Positions 53,901 to 62,506 of a stretch of DNA of 64,000 nucleotides are shown piece after piece. This stretch comes from Mesorhizobium sp. BR1-1-16. Its GTDB lineage: Bacteria > Pseudomonadota > Alphaproteobacteria > Rhizobiales > Kaistiaceae. Position 1 is the stretch's first letter. Every line of letters starts with the position of its first letter. The stretch covers positions 62,001 to 126,000 of the forward strand of contig NZ_JAIUIE010000005.1 of the NCBI RefSeq assembly GCF_020165495.1. The letters run 5' to 3'. Below the pieces are notes generated by a model, which made no database searches, was not told where the DNA came from, and worked only from the letters and a program-made list of their open reading frames with translations. Both the position numbers and the translations under genes were made by a program.

Positions 53901-56900
53901 TGACGTTGCCGATATTACCGGCCGAGATGGTGTTGCCGTCGCCGATGCCGACGCCGAGCACGCCAGCGATGTCCGCATTGACCGTGCCGAAATACTCGTT
54001 CTGAGCGCTGACCGAATTATCGTCGCCGACACCGAGCGCACCGACGCCGACAAGCCCGGCCGTGACCGTGCCGCTGCTGGTGGCCGAGACGGTGTTGTTG
54101 TCGCCGATGCCAACGCCAATCACGCCAGCAAGGTCCGCATTGACCGTGCCGGAATTGATTGTCGTAACCGAGTTGCCGTCGCCGACGGCGAGGCCGCCGA
54201 CACCGACCAGGCCGGCCGTGACGTTGCCGATATTACCGGCCGAGACGGTGTTGCCGTCGCCGATGCCGACGCCGAGCACGCCAGCGATGTCCGCATTGAC
54301 CGTGCCGAAATACTCGTTCTGAGCGCTGACCGAATTATCGTCGCCGACACCGAGCGCACCGACGCCGACAAGCCCGGCCGTGACCGTGCCGCTGCTGGTG
54401 GCCGAGACGGTGTTGTTGTCGCCGATGCCAACGCCAATCACGCCAGCAAGGTCCGCATTGACCGTGCCGGAATTGATTGTCGTAACTGTGTTGCCGTCGC
54501 CGACGGCGAGGCCGCCGACACCAATGAGACCCGCGGTAACGGTGCCCCTGTTGGTGGTGGTGATCGTGTTGCCGTCACCGATGCCGACGCCGAGGACACC
54601 GGCGAGGTCGGCATTGACGTTGCCATAGCTGTCGTTCAGCACCGTCACGGAGCTGTCGTCGCCATAGGCAAGACCGCCGACGCCGACGAGGCCGGCGGTG
54701 ACCGTGTCATTGTTGCCAGCGGAAATGGTATTGTTGTCACCGACGCCGACACCGAGCACGCCAGCAACGTCGGCATTGACCGTGCCGAAATACTCGTTCT
54801 GCGCGCTGACCGAATTACCGTCACCGACACCGAGCGCACCGACGCCGACCAGGCCAGCCGTGACTGTGCCGCTGCTGGTGGCCGAGATGGTGTTGTCGTC
54901 GCCGATGCCAACGCCGAGCACGCCGGCGAGGCCAGCGTTGACATTGCCGAAGCCGTCATTCGTCACAGTGACCGAATTGTCGTCGCCAACGGCAAGACCG
55001 CCGACGCCGACCAGGCCGGCCGTGACATTGCCGTTGTTGCCGGCCGAGACGGTGTTGCCGTCGCCAATGCCGACGCCAAGCACGCCGGCGATATCGGCAT
55101 TGACCGTACCGAAATACTCGTTCTGGGCGCTGACCGAATTATCGTCACCGACACCGAGCGCGCCGACGCCGACAAGCCCGGCCGTGACCGTGCCGCTGCT
55201 GGTGGCCGAGACGGTGTTGTTGTCACCGATGCCAACGCCGATCACGCCAGCAAGGTCGGCATTGACCGTGCCGGAATTGATCGTCGTAACTGTGTTGCCG
55301 TCGCCGACGGCGAGGCCGCCGACACCAATGAGACCCGCGGTGACCGTGCCCTTGTTGGTGGTCGTGACCGTGTTCTCATCACCGATGCCGACGCCGAGGA
55401 CACCGGCGAGGCCAGCGTTGACATTGCCGAAGCCGTCATTCGTCACAGTGACGGTGTTGTCGTCGCCGACGGCGAGCCCGCCAACACCGACCAGGCCGGC
55501 CGTGACGTTGCCGATATTACCGGCCGAGACGGTGTTGCCGTCGCCAATGCCGACGCCAAGCACGCCGGCGATATCGGCATTGACCGTACCGAAATACTCG
55601 TTCTGAGCGCTGACAGAATTATCGTCACCAACGCCGAGCGCACCGACGCCGACAAGCCCGGCCGTGACCGTGCCGCTGCTGGTGGCCGAGACGGTGTTGC
55701 CGTCGCCGATGCCGACTCCGAGCACGCCGGCAAGGTCCGCATTGACCGTGCCGGAATTGATCGTCGTAACCGTGTCGCCATCGCCGACGGCGAGGCCGCC
55801 GACACCAATGAGACCCGCGGTAACGGTGCCCCTGTTGGTGGTGGTGATCGTGTTGCCGTCACCGATGCCGACGCCGATCACACCGGCGAGGTCGGCATTG
55901 ACGTTGCCATAGCTGTCGTTCAGCACCGTCACGGAGCTGTCGTCACCATAGGCAAGACCGCCGACGCCGACGAGGCCAGCCGTGACCGTGCCGTTGTTGC
56001 CAGCGGAAATGGTATTGTTGTCACCGACGCCGACACCGAGCACGCCAGCAACGTCGGCATTGACCGTGCCGAAATACTCGTTCTGCGCGCTGACCGAATT
56101 ACCGTCACCGACACCGAGCGCACCGACGCCGACCAGGCCAGCCGTGACTGTGCCGCTGCTGGTGGCCGAGATGGTGTTGTCGTCGCCGATGCCAACGCCG
56201 AGCACGCCGGCGAGGCCAGCGTTGACATTGCCGAAGCCGTCATTCGTCACAGTGACCGAATTGTCGTCGCCAACGGCAAGACCGCCGACGCCGACCAGGC
56301 CGGCCGTGACATTGCCGTTGTTGCCAGCGGAGATGGCGTTGTTGTCACCGACGCCGACGCCGAGCACGCCAGCAACGTCGGCATTGACCGTGCCGAAATA
56401 CTCGTTCTGGGCGGAAACGGTGTTGCCGTCGCCATAGGCAAGACCGCCGATACCGACGAGTCCAGCCGAGACGGTGCCGCTGTTGGTCAGCACCATCTCA
56501 TTGTTGTCGCCAACGCTGAGGCCCCCGACGCCAATCAGATAATTGTCGATCGTCCCAGTGTTCTTGACGTCGACGTCTGGCAACGCCGAGGCGTTGCCGT
56601 CGCCAACCTTGACCGCGCCGACACCGAGCAGCGCCGTCGCCGAACTGGAGCTGACATCACCATTATTGTTCACGACGGCCCGGCCGTCGCCGATATTCGC
56701 GGAGATGACGCCGATGACATCCGCGTCGACCGTGCTGCCGGCCGCCGTATTGGTGGTTGCCGTACCATTGCCAATCGTCAGCGCGGCCATGCCGATGAGC
56801 GGCGGATCGATATCGCCGTTCAGCGTCGCCGTTGCGTCGCCCTGGTTGGAGATCGCGGCGACGCCAACGAGGCCGCCCGAGATCTTGCCATTGGCGGTGA

Positions 56901-58956
56901 CATTGGTATTGCCGTAGGTGTTGAAGCCGACGACGCCGGCATAGCTGCCGGAGACATCGCCAGTGGTGACGTCGACGGTACCGGGCGTTCCCCCCGTCGC
57001 AAGCGAACCGGCGAGCACGCCGAAGCCGTTGTTGCCGACAACGGCACCACCGGTGGTGTCGACGCTGACCTCGTTGCCGCCATTGCCGATACCGAGCGCA
57101 ATCACGCCGCTGCCATTGGTGCCGGTGATGTCGCCCGACGTATTGACGTCGACGATCGCCTTGCCATTGCCAAGCGGGAGCCTCGAGGGATCGGAAATAT
57201 CGAGCGAGCCGAGATCGAGCGCGGTCGGGTCGACTGCCACGCTGCCGGCAATCGCCAACACGCCGACATCGTTGCCGGTGATATCGGCGGAGCCGGTCAC
57301 GTTGGTCTCGGCGATGCCAGGCGTGCCGCTGAGCGCGCCGCTCGCCGCGATGGCGGAAATGCCGATACCATTGGTGCCGGTCACGGACGTGCCGTCGGCA
57401 TTCACCGTCGTCCGCGCATCCATGTTGGCGCCGAGGGCCAGCGCGTTGATGCCGTTCTCATTGCCGAGAACCGTCGAGGTGCCCGTGGTGGTGATATTCG
57501 TAGCGCCACCGAAACCGAGGGCCCCAGTCGAGGTCGCCGCGATGCCATCACCGGATTGACCCGTCACGGCGCCGTTGTTGACGTAGACATTGGCGCCACC
57601 GCCCACCGTGAGCGCGTTGATGCCATTGTCTCCGCCGGTGACAATGGTCCCATGGGTCGTGATGTCGGCAGCAACGCCATTCACATTGATGCCGTTGCCG
57701 GTCGTGCCCGTGACCGAGCCACCCGTCAGGTCGAACGTATTGGTCCCGCCGAGCGCGTTGATGCCGTTGCTGCCGCCGACAACGGTCGTTCCATTGGTGG
57801 TGACGTTGTTGAGGAGGCCGTTGGTGACAATGCCGTCACCGGCGGTGCCGGTCACAGTGCCGCCCTTGAGATTCAGCGTGTTGGACGTGCTGAGGGCATT
57901 GATGCCGTTCTGGCCGCCCGTGATGTCGGTTCCGTCTGTCGTGATGTTGGCGGAGACGCCGCTGACATTGATGCCGCTGCCGGTCGTGCCCGTGACCGAC
58001 CCGCCCGTCAGCTTGACAGTGCTCACGCCGACAAGCGCATCGATGCCGTTAGTCCCGCCGACAACGGTCGTTCCGTTGGTGGTGACATTGTTGATGAGGC
58101 CGTTGGCGACGATGCCGCTGCCAGCGGTGCCGGTCACGGTCCCGCCCGTCAGATTGAGCGTGTTCGTCGCACTGAGAGCGCTGATGCCGTTCTGGCCACC
58201 GGTAACGTTGGTCCCGTTGGTCGTGATGGAGGTGCTGACGTCCAGAGCGCCACCATCGGACAGGATTCCGTCGCCGGTCGTACCGGTAACGGATCCGCCC
58301 GTCAGATTGGCGCTGTTGATGGCGCCATTGAGCCGGATTCCGTTGTTTGAGCCAACGACGACAGTATTTGTCGTCGTGACATTTGCTGAACCGATGACGG
58401 GCACAGTCGAACGGACGCTGATGCCATCGCCATTGTTGCCCCTGACGGTCGTGGTGCCGCCGAGCGCGCCGTTGATCGTGACGGATGCGCTGGTGCCGAC
58501 GGCATTGATGCCCGTATTGGCGCCCGTGACGGTCGAGCCCGATCCGCCCGTATAGGTAGCCGAGCCGAGCGTTGCGCCAAGGACATCGACGCCGTTCTGG
58601 CCGGAAATCGTGCTCGTCACCGAGCCGTTGTTCTTGAAGGCGGCGATCGGCGCCAGGGTTCCACCCTGAACACCCGCGCCAGCCCCCGTCACCGAGACCC
58701 CGCTGTTGACGGTCACGGTCACGGTGCCCAACTGCAGGCCGGCCGGCGATGTGAGGCGATTGCCCGTCGTCGTGGCGACACTGCTGCTGTAGGTTTTGTC
58801 CGCGCGGGCCGGCCCGGCGCCGCCGATCATCAAGGCAAGCGCGAATGTGGTGGCAATGCCCGTCGAGCATAAAAGCCGGGCCCGAGAATCGGCTAGCCGA
58901 CCAGTTCTCGGCGCCACACTCGAGACAACGCTTTTCGCCCGTGCAGAATCCACCAT
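47971..58956 (-). CDS. Giant type V autotransporter with long tandem-repeat passenger
   Basis: Outer-membrane autotransporter of about 3,661 residues. ATG 58956 is chosen because GGGGGGA lies 5 bases upstream; a TTG at 58977 has no such site. The signal region is long (about residues 1-52, core TTFALALMIGGAG, cleavage near PARA). Residues about 53-800 are imperfect beta-helix repeats. About 800-2,735 is a regular array of 26-28-residue units of the form G-T/N-V-x-A-x-x-x-G-V-x-x-x-x-x-G-D-x-N. Residues 2,735-3,380 are more degenerate. The last about 280 residues form the translocator barrel (GVWAKAVGSWMNRD, GFMAGADIGG, GVGVYGTY-like strands, ending GVRYNW with the terminal aromatic). Such proteins act at the cell surface as adhesins or biofilm factors; that role is inferred. 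Confidence 0.88.
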   Translation of the reverse strand: MVDSARAKSVVSSVAPRTGRLADSRARLLCSTGIATTFALALMIGGAGPARADKTYSSSVATTTGNRLTSPAGLQLGTVTVTVNSGVSVTGAGAGVQGGTLAPIAAFKNNGSVTSTISGQNGVDVLGATLGSATYTGGSGSTVTGANTGINAVGTSASVTINGALGGTTTVRGNNGDGISVRSTVPVIGSANVTTTNTVVVGSNNGIRLNGAINSANLTGGSVTGTTGDGILSDGGALDVSTSITTNGTNVTGGQNGISALSATNTLNLTGGTVTGTAGSGIVANGLINNVTTNGTTVVGGTNGIDALVGVSTVKLTGGSVTGTTGSGINVSGVSANITTDGTDITGGQNGINALSTSNTLNLKGGTVTGTAGDGIVTNGLLNNVTTNGTTVVGGSNGINALGGTNTFDLTGGSVTGTTGNGINVNGVAADITTHGTIVTGGDNGINALTVGGGANVYVNNGAVTGQSGDGIAATSTGALGFGGATNITTTGTSTVLGNENGINALALGANMDARTTVNADGTSVTGTNGIGISAIAASGALSGTPGIAETNVTGSADITGNDVGVLAIAGSVAVDPTALDLGSLDISDPSRLPLGNGKAIVDVNTSGDITGTNGSGVIALGIGNGGNEVSVDTTGGAVVGNNGFGVLAGSLATGGTPGTVDVTTGDVSGSYAGVVGFNTYGNTNVTANGKISGGLVGVAAISNQGDATATLNGDIDPPLIGMAALTIGNGTATTNTAAGSTVDADVIGVISANIGDGRAVVNNNGDVSSSSATALLGVGAVKVGDGNASALPDVDVKNTGTIDNYLIGVGGLSVGDNNEMVLTNSGTVSAGLVGIGGLAYGDGNTVSAQNEYFGTVNADVAGVLGVGVGDNNAISAGNNGNVTAGLVGVGGLAVGDDNSVTVTNDGFGNVNAGLAGVLGVGIGDDNTISATSSGTVTAGLVGVGALGVGDGNSVSAQNEYFGTVNADVAGVLGVGVGDNNTISAGNNGTVTAGLVGVGGLAYGDDSSVTVLNDSYGNVNADLAGVIGVGIGDGNTITTTNRGTVTAGLIGVGGLAVGDGDTVTTINSGTVNADLAGVLGVGIGDGNTVSATSSGTVTAGLVGVGALGVGDDNSVSAQNEYFGTVNADIAGVLGVGIGDGNTVSAGNIGNVTAGLVGVGGLAVGDDNTVTVTNDGFGNVNAGLAGVLGVGIGDENTVTTTNKGTVTAGLIGVGGLAVGDGNTVTTINSGTVNADLAGVIGVGIGDNNTVSATSSGTVTAGLVGVGALGVGDDNSVSAQNEYFGTVNADIAGVLGVGIGDGNTVSAGNNGNVTAGLVGVGGLAVGDDNSVTVTNDGFGNVNAGLAGVLGVGIGDDNTISATSSGTVTAGLVGVGALGVGDGNSVSAQNEYFGTVNADVAGVLGVGVGDNNTISAGNNDTVTAGLVGVGGLAYGDDSSVTVLNDSYGNVNADLAGVLGVGIGDGNTITTTNRGTVTAGLIGVGGLAVGDGNTVTTINSGTVNADLAGVIGVGIGDNNTVSATSSGTVTAGLVGVGALGVGDDNSVSAQNEYFGTVNADIAGVLGVGIGDGNTVSAGNIGNVTAGLVGVGGLAVGDGNSVTTINSGTVNADLAGVIGVGIGDNNTVSATSSGTVTAGLVGVGALGVGDDNSVSAQNEYFGTVNADIAGVLGVGIGDGNTISAGNIGNVTAGLVGVGGLAVGDDNSVTVTNDGFGNVNAGLAGVIGVGIGDDNTVTTTNKGTVTAGLFGVGGLAVGDGNTVTTTNSGTVDPAIAGVFGIGIGDNNTVSATSSGTVTAGLVGVGALGVGDDNSVSAQNEYFGTVNADIAGVLGVGIGDGNVIDAGNNGTVTAGLVGVGGLAVGDDSRVTVTNDSYGTVNAGLAGVIGVGIGDDNWVRVGNSGTVTAGLVGVGGLVVGDDNGVSVKNSGTIDADVAGLIAVGVGDDNFVSARNFGTVTAGLVGVGGLAYGDDSHVTANNAWNGTVTADVAGVMGVAIGDDDTIAVGNSGAVTAGLVGVGGLAVGDDNRVDATNFGTINAGVAGLIGVGVGDDNVIDVGNNGAVTASLFGVGGLAVGDNSRVTVANGGDGTVNAGLAGVIGVGIGDDNRVRVGNSGTVTAGLVGVGGLVVGDDNSVSVRNSGSIDADVAGLIAVGAGDDNFVSASNFGTVTAGLVGVGGLANGNDSYVTVNNAWNGSVTADVAGVMGVAIGDDNAIDVRNDGTVTAGLVGVGGLAVGDDSTVDVRNHGTVNADIAGVIGVASGDGNIVGVGNNGAVTAGLVGVGGLVVGDDNIVETRNHGTVDADIAGVMSVAIGDDNTIGVGNSGVVTAGLVGVGGLAVGDGNAIDVRNRGDVDADTAGVIGMAIGDGNVIGTTNIGTVTAGVVGVGGLAIGDDNSVLVLNSNSGAVDAGLAGVIGVGVGDGNVVGIGNSGTVTAGLVGVGGLVIGDDNIVNAINYGTVGSDVAGVLAMGAGDDNTVAASNSGMVTAGLVGVGGIAYGDDNQVTVLNDSSGMVNAGVAGVIGVGIGDDNTVTTTNKGTVTAGLFGVGGLAVGNDNIVTTTNYGTVDPDIAGVFSIGIGDNNVISSTNSGAVTAGLVGVGGLAVGNDNSVAVLNDSNGTVNADFAGVLGVGIGDDNDLQVDNEGMVAAGQIGVGGLAVGNGNSVDVTNDATVTAGLAGLIGVGVGDDSDIDVVNNGTVMAGVVGVAGASYGDGNTVNVTTTGTVAADLIGVVGASIGSGDVNIDVLGSVQSDGLGVFAFNGGNGNTTINLDGPISGRSGAATGSDGVSVVNVGGAGLVQVTSTVNGTIVSSGDGISVGKSYGDGDGTNAVIVDAAGAITAGGNGISVDHQSGDGDLLVTTWATINAGAAGVTVSKTDGAGDISIVTNANVYGQDGLIAYGEAQDGDATIATAAGTTVSAAGTGIAATKLSGGSGIVSVTTGSQSTVVSGGTGIVATNAVGGGSDDAFVTVGSNASVKAGTDAVSVSSADNATVSVGSGSYLRGDSGETGTGRGIAITSSDVASVSVGANAVVSGSGTDWGNAVLSVTSNTATSIEIATGALVTSWAFDGSSPANNDLATAASRIAIDTDGGATTINNYGTLVGRIGLTDNADIFNNYSSNTWVVVGDNSFGGGSDTLNNPGRIQTALNGAVAEQTNLSSLESFVNGDPSGAGVGLVTLSDETAGQLAYNANRDVTYTSGTFTGVGNSTLAVDAYLAGPGSTSDTLLIGGLDVNGNPIAGQVAYGTTQILVNDVNSGPGAFNPTGIAVVQSQNGTIAPGNFVIDPNSANYSSRFGGIIDKGLFFYDLATAPTATGTTQLLVGLPDQEALEFPSFVTGAQTIWHETAGLWLDRQADLRSYFINPPPATPDDGSSKLGTGAVAASQKSLTPGVWAKAVGSWMNRDSNTGYSVFDKNFDFDTSYNQNTYGFMAGADIGGNVTDKSALLFGVLGGYVTSQLDFGQSPTSGDYSGGTVGVYGTYINGGFFLDGLVKADFLNLDYTAPTLSGYGASSGSSDVTSLGFVIDSGYRVQWTPQIFFEPVATLAYVNASIDNMASVSNSVVEFNDGESLRGAIGARFGGRVYDAESYWIEASAVGRLWYEFDGDNSATILNAGTPFTATDNFGGAFGEVGGSLNLFGKDSGWSGFLNADVKFSNEFTSGTTLTGVRYNW
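50750..56556 (-). repeat. Array of about 73 tandem 26-28-residue autotransporter repeats
   Basis: Consecutive units read like GTVTAGLVGVGALGVGDD-NSVSAQNEYF and GTVNADIAGVLGVGIGDG-NTVSAGN. Unit type alternates between a G-V-G-G-L and a G-V-L-G-V core, so the natural period is a pair of about 54 residues (160 bases). The count of about 73 is length divided by mean unit size, not a full enumeration. Blocks inside the array are near-identical over hundreds of bases, such as 53930-54167 with 54248-54485. Confidence 0.85.
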
Positions 58957-59702
58957 TCCATCCCCCCACGCATCCAATCAGCCGCTGACTACCCAGCACC
59001 CGACGATGCCTAATTGAGAGGCGGACGGTGATGTTCGGTACGGCAGCGGCGAGCCTATCTCTGATTGCATCTTAACCGAAAGTGGTAGGCTGGACGAATT
59101 GCATCACAACGGTGGCATAGTTTGGCACTGTGGCGATTACGCAACAGACATTGCCTGAAGCGGCACCGCCAGCGGACAGCGAACGGTCTTTCAAATTCGA
59201 CGTTGCCGCTTTCATCACTTGCTGGCCAAGGCTGAAAGCTCATTCGTCGATATCGAAAAAGCCAGTATAATCAATATTTTATACCAACGACGACTTGGTT
59301 GAGATCGAGGCGGCATGATCGAGCAATGGGCAGGCGTCGAGTGAGATGAAAGCTTGGCGAGGATGGCCGGCGCCACCTGGAATCAGCGATGCCCTTGGTG
59401 AGACCAAGGGTTTGTATTCGAAAGTGGTAGACGGTTGCACGGCAGGATTGGGGCGCACCTGCGGCCGGTAATCGAGGGGCCATCGACGACGATGGGGCGC
59501 GATTTCGCGCCGCCCTAAGCGGCGGTAGCGCGATACCGTTGGTACTGACCCCGATCGTCGATCTCGCCTTAGTCGAGCGGCGATCTCGGCCCGCGCAGCG
59601 CCGGGCCGGCCGGCGCGCGCCGGCTGGCAAGCTCTTCATCTGGCCGTGAGCGTAGCGGTGGGGCGTCGTTCGCCTGTTCAGCTCGGACGCCCCGCCGGGG
59701 GA
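58957..59702. other. 746-base non-coding region with hairpin and repeated motif
   Basis: No credible gene between the autotransporter start and the end of the GH31 gene. It contains a 12-base motif CGAAAGTGGTAG twice, at 59077-59088 and 59419-59430. A perfect 7-base hairpin CCCTTGG-N5-CCAAGGG lies at 59392-59410, followed by TTTGTATT. The hairpin could terminate a short plus-strand transcript. This region should also contain the autotransporter promoter. Confidence 0.5.
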
Positions 59703-62279
59703 TCATCGGACCTGTACGTGGACCGCTGCGCCCGAATAGCTGACCGCCTGGCCGCTGTCGGCGGTCATCGGCGACACGCCTGGCCCAACGCGGTGCACGA
59801 CGAAGCGTCGCTCGCCATGCATGCCCGGAAAGCTGCCGCGACGCTCGCCAACCGTGAGTTGGCCGGCCTTGTCGTCCCATGTCAGGGGGATGATCGAGGA
59901 CGACCCGGTCTCATAGCCATTGTCGAGCCCCTGATCCTCATAGAGATCAAGCGTCGCATCGCGTCCCGGGAAGACATAGAGATCGATCGTGTCGTTTCCG
60001 GCATCGGCGGTCGACTGCAGCACCGGCCCGACGGGAAGAATGCTTCCTGCCCTGCCATGCAGCGGGATCCTGTCGAGCGGCGTCGGAACGAGATGCTCCT
60101 GCCCGCCGGCCCTCCGCTCGCCCGTCCACAGATCGAACCATCCGCCCTCGCTTTCCGGCAGGTAAACGGACCATTCGTCGACACCGGGCTCGAAGACCGG
60201 CGCGACATGCAGAGCACGGCCGAACATGTAGCTGTGCGCCTGGTCGAGCGCGCGCGGATCATGCGCGAAATCGAAGACCAGCGGTCGCATCAAGGGCACG
60301 CCGGTGCGCGACGTCTCGGCTGCCATGGCATAGATATAGGGTAGCAGCCGGTAGCGCAGTTCGAGATACTGGCGCGAGACCGTCTCCACGTCCTCGCCAT
60401 AGCGCCAGAACTCGGTGTTCGTCTGGTAGCCGTGCACGCGCAGCATCGGCAGGAAGGTCGCGTACTGGAACCAGCGCAGGAATCGCTCCTGATAGGCGGG
60501 ATCGGTGTATTGGCCGTCGCCAGGCCGAAAGAAGCCGCCCGCATCGACGGTCCAGTAGGGATAGCCGGCCGCCGCCATGTTGAGGCCGGCCGGAATCTGC
60601 CGCTTCAGCGTCTCCCAGTCGTGGCCGACATCGCCCGACCATGTGACCGCGCCATACCGCTGCTGTCCGAGGAAGGCGCAGCGCGTGAGGATCATCGCCC
60701 GCTCGTCTGGAACGATCGCCCGCCGTGACTCCCAGACCGCCCTGGTCACCTGCAGCGGATAAATGAGGCGGATACGCTCGCCACGACCCGCGGCGGTCAT
60801 CCGGCCGTCGAGATCGTCATTCTCCGGTTCGGTCGCGTCCTGCCACCACGCGTCGACCCCATATTGTCCTAGCCCTTCCTCCTGCGAGGCGCAGTAGAAC
60901 GCGACGGCCTCGGGATTGAAGAAATCGACCCATTCGGTATCGGGAATATAGAAGCCGCGCCGCGCGATCTCCTTGCCGAGTTCGGTATCGCGGCCGACAC
61001 GCGACCAGACCGACAGCATCAGGCGGGCCTGACGATTGTGCAGTTCACGAACGAGGAACGCCGGATCCGGATAGTGGTCCTCGTCGAAGCGCATCGCGTT
61101 CCAGCCATGCTTGCCCCAGTACTGCCAGTCCTGGACCATGACGTCGACAGGGAGACGGCGCCGGCGGAACTCATCAAGCGTCTCGATGATCTCGTCCGTG
61201 GAATGAAAGCGCTCGCGACAATGAACATAGCCATAGGCGTAGCGCGGCAGCACCGGCGTCGCGCCGAGCAGGTCGCGATAAGTGCCCATGACGTCGCCGG
61301 CGGCCGGTCCGGCGATGACGATATAGTCGATCGCATCGGCGACGGGCGCGCGCCACACCGTCTGATCCGCCGCGGGGCCGAAGAAAAGCGACGGCGCATC
61401 GGTGTCGTTCGCCTCGACCGTCACGCGGTGCTCGCCCGGGGCGAGATCGGCGAAGAAGCTCATCGTCGGCGGCAGCCAGAGATTGGTGAAGTCGACACAG
61501 GTGACGCCGTCAATGTCGACCCGGTAGCGCGATCCCATCTTGCGGCCGATATCGAGGAGGAAGGCATGCCGGCCGCCGGTCTCGACGGTCAGCGTGCCTT
61601 CGAAGGTCGCGAGACGACGGGTCACCTCGGCGTTGCCCGAGATGGTGGTGACATTGTCGACCTGCGAGCCGCCCTTCGAAACCTCAGCCAGTGCCAACCG
61701 ATTGGCCGGCATGTTGAATTCGGCCATGCCTCGGTTGTGCCAGAGCAGTCCATAGCCGCGGCTCGACAGGATGAATGGCAGGCTGATCTGGCTGTTGACC
61801 TGGGTCAACCGGCGCGGCAAGCGGCGAATGTCGAGGGCACCGTCCTGGAAACAGCCTGTGCCATAGATCCGCTCGTCGGCGGGAGATTCGAAGCGCTGTT
61901 CGGCGATATATACGATCTCGTCGCCGAGGCGGCTCTCGCTGAGGTCGCGCCCCGCGACGGCTTCGGCCAGGAGCAGCCGGCCTTCGCTATCGAAGAACCG
62001 CAACCGGCCGGAGGCCGTGTCGAGCTCGCATTTTATGAAGGGCAGGGCAAGACCGACAACACCGTCCCCGCGGAATGTCGACAGACCCGCTGGTGGCGGG
62101 CTGTCGAACAGGATGTTGCTCGGCGGCACGTGGTCGTCGCCGCCGGATGGCTGGAAGCGAACCCGGAACGCACGGTCGCCCAATGCGATTACCTGGAGCT
62201 GTCCATCGGGAAAAGCTTCTGAAAGATCGGGCCGGCGGCCGGCGCTGCTGTTCGACGCTGAGGTCAAGTCGCACTCCAT
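59703..62279 (-). CDS. GH31-family glycosidase (alpha-xylosidase/alpha-glucosidase type)
   Basis: Glycosidase of 858 residues from ATG 62279; the frame runs to 62366 but the ribosome-binding site is weak at both. Residues about 1-220 are the GH31 N-terminal beta domain (IYGTGCFQDG, ILSSRGYGLLWHN). Residues about 195-300 look like an inserted PA14-like domain (GRHAFLLDIGRKMGSRYRVD, APGEHRVTVEAND). The TIM barrel follows with the nucleophile aspartate in DAWWQDATEPEND and acid/base region TWSGDVGHDWETL. No signal peptide, so cytosolic. It faces the GntR gene, suggesting a shared oligosaccharide substrate. Confidence 0.88.
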   Translation of the reverse strand: MECDLTSASNSSAGRRPDLSEAFPDGQLQVIALGDRAFRVRFQPSGGDDHVPPSNILFDSPPPAGLSTFRGDGVVGLALPFIKCELDTASGRLRFFDSEGRLLLAEAVAGRDLSESRLGDEIVYIAEQRFESPADERIYGTGCFQDGALDIRRLPRRLTQVNSQISLPFILSSRGYGLLWHNRGMAEFNMPANRLALAEVSKGGSQVDNVTTISGNAEVTRRLATFEGTLTVETGGRHAFLLDIGRKMGSRYRVDIDGVTCVDFTNLWLPPTMSFFADLAPGEHRVTVEANDTDAPSLFFGPAADQTVWRAPVADAIDYIVIAGPAAGDVMGTYRDLLGATPVLPRYAYGYVHCRERFHSTDEIIETLDEFRRRRLPVDVMVQDWQYWGKHGWNAMRFDEDHYPDPAFLVRELHNRQARLMLSVWSRVGRDTELGKEIARRGFYIPDTEWVDFFNPEAVAFYCASQEEGLGQYGVDAWWQDATEPENDDLDGRMTAAGRGERIRLIYPLQVTRAVWESRRAIVPDERAMILTRCAFLGQQRYGAVTWSGDVGHDWETLKRQIPAGLNMAAAGYPYWTVDAGGFFRPGDGQYTDPAYQERFLRWFQYATFLPMLRVHGYQTNTEFWRYGEDVETVSRQYLELRYRLLPYIYAMAAETSRTGVPLMRPLVFDFAHDPRALDQAHSYMFGRALHVAPVFEPGVDEWSVYLPESEGGWFDLWTGERRAGGQEHLVPTPLDRIPLHGRAGSILPVGPVLQSTADAGNDTIDLYVFPGRDATLDLYEDQGLDNGYETGSSSIIPLTWDDKAGQLTVGERRGSFPGMHGERRFVVHRVGPGVSPMTADSGQAVSYSGAAVHVQVR

Positions 62280-62506
62280 GGCGTGGTTCGGGCGGAAGGG
62301 AACAGAACTGCCGCTAGGGCAGGTCGGGAGAAAGTGGCGCGGGCCGAGCCCCGCACTGACAGTCAAGCACCTCGCGTCCGAGAACGCCCTCGACCAGCGC
62401 AGTTCGGCTCAATATGGATGAACGGCCGTCTTGCCGGCGGTCGCCGGAATCACAAGCGCCAACGGCAGGGGCTGTCGTGTTGCGCATTATGCTCGACCAT
62501 CTCGAT

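Noticed and set aside
50750-56556. Possible CRISPR-like array from the regular spacing
   Set aside because: The units are contiguous protein-coding repeats without unique spacers, and one frame is open throughout.
53053-58350. A 1,765-codon open frame on the plus strand across the autotransporter repeats
   Set aside because: It is antisense to the repeat array. Because the same repeat unit recurs, any frame free of stops in one unit stays open over kilobases. The predicted protein is a low-complexity Ala/Asp/Arg repeat with no start signal or known domain.
59271-59639. 122-codon minus-strand frame in the gap after the autotransporter
   Set aside because: No ribosome-binding site and Arg/Pro-rich composition. 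It spans the hairpin, so I treat it as non-coding, though expression data could change this.
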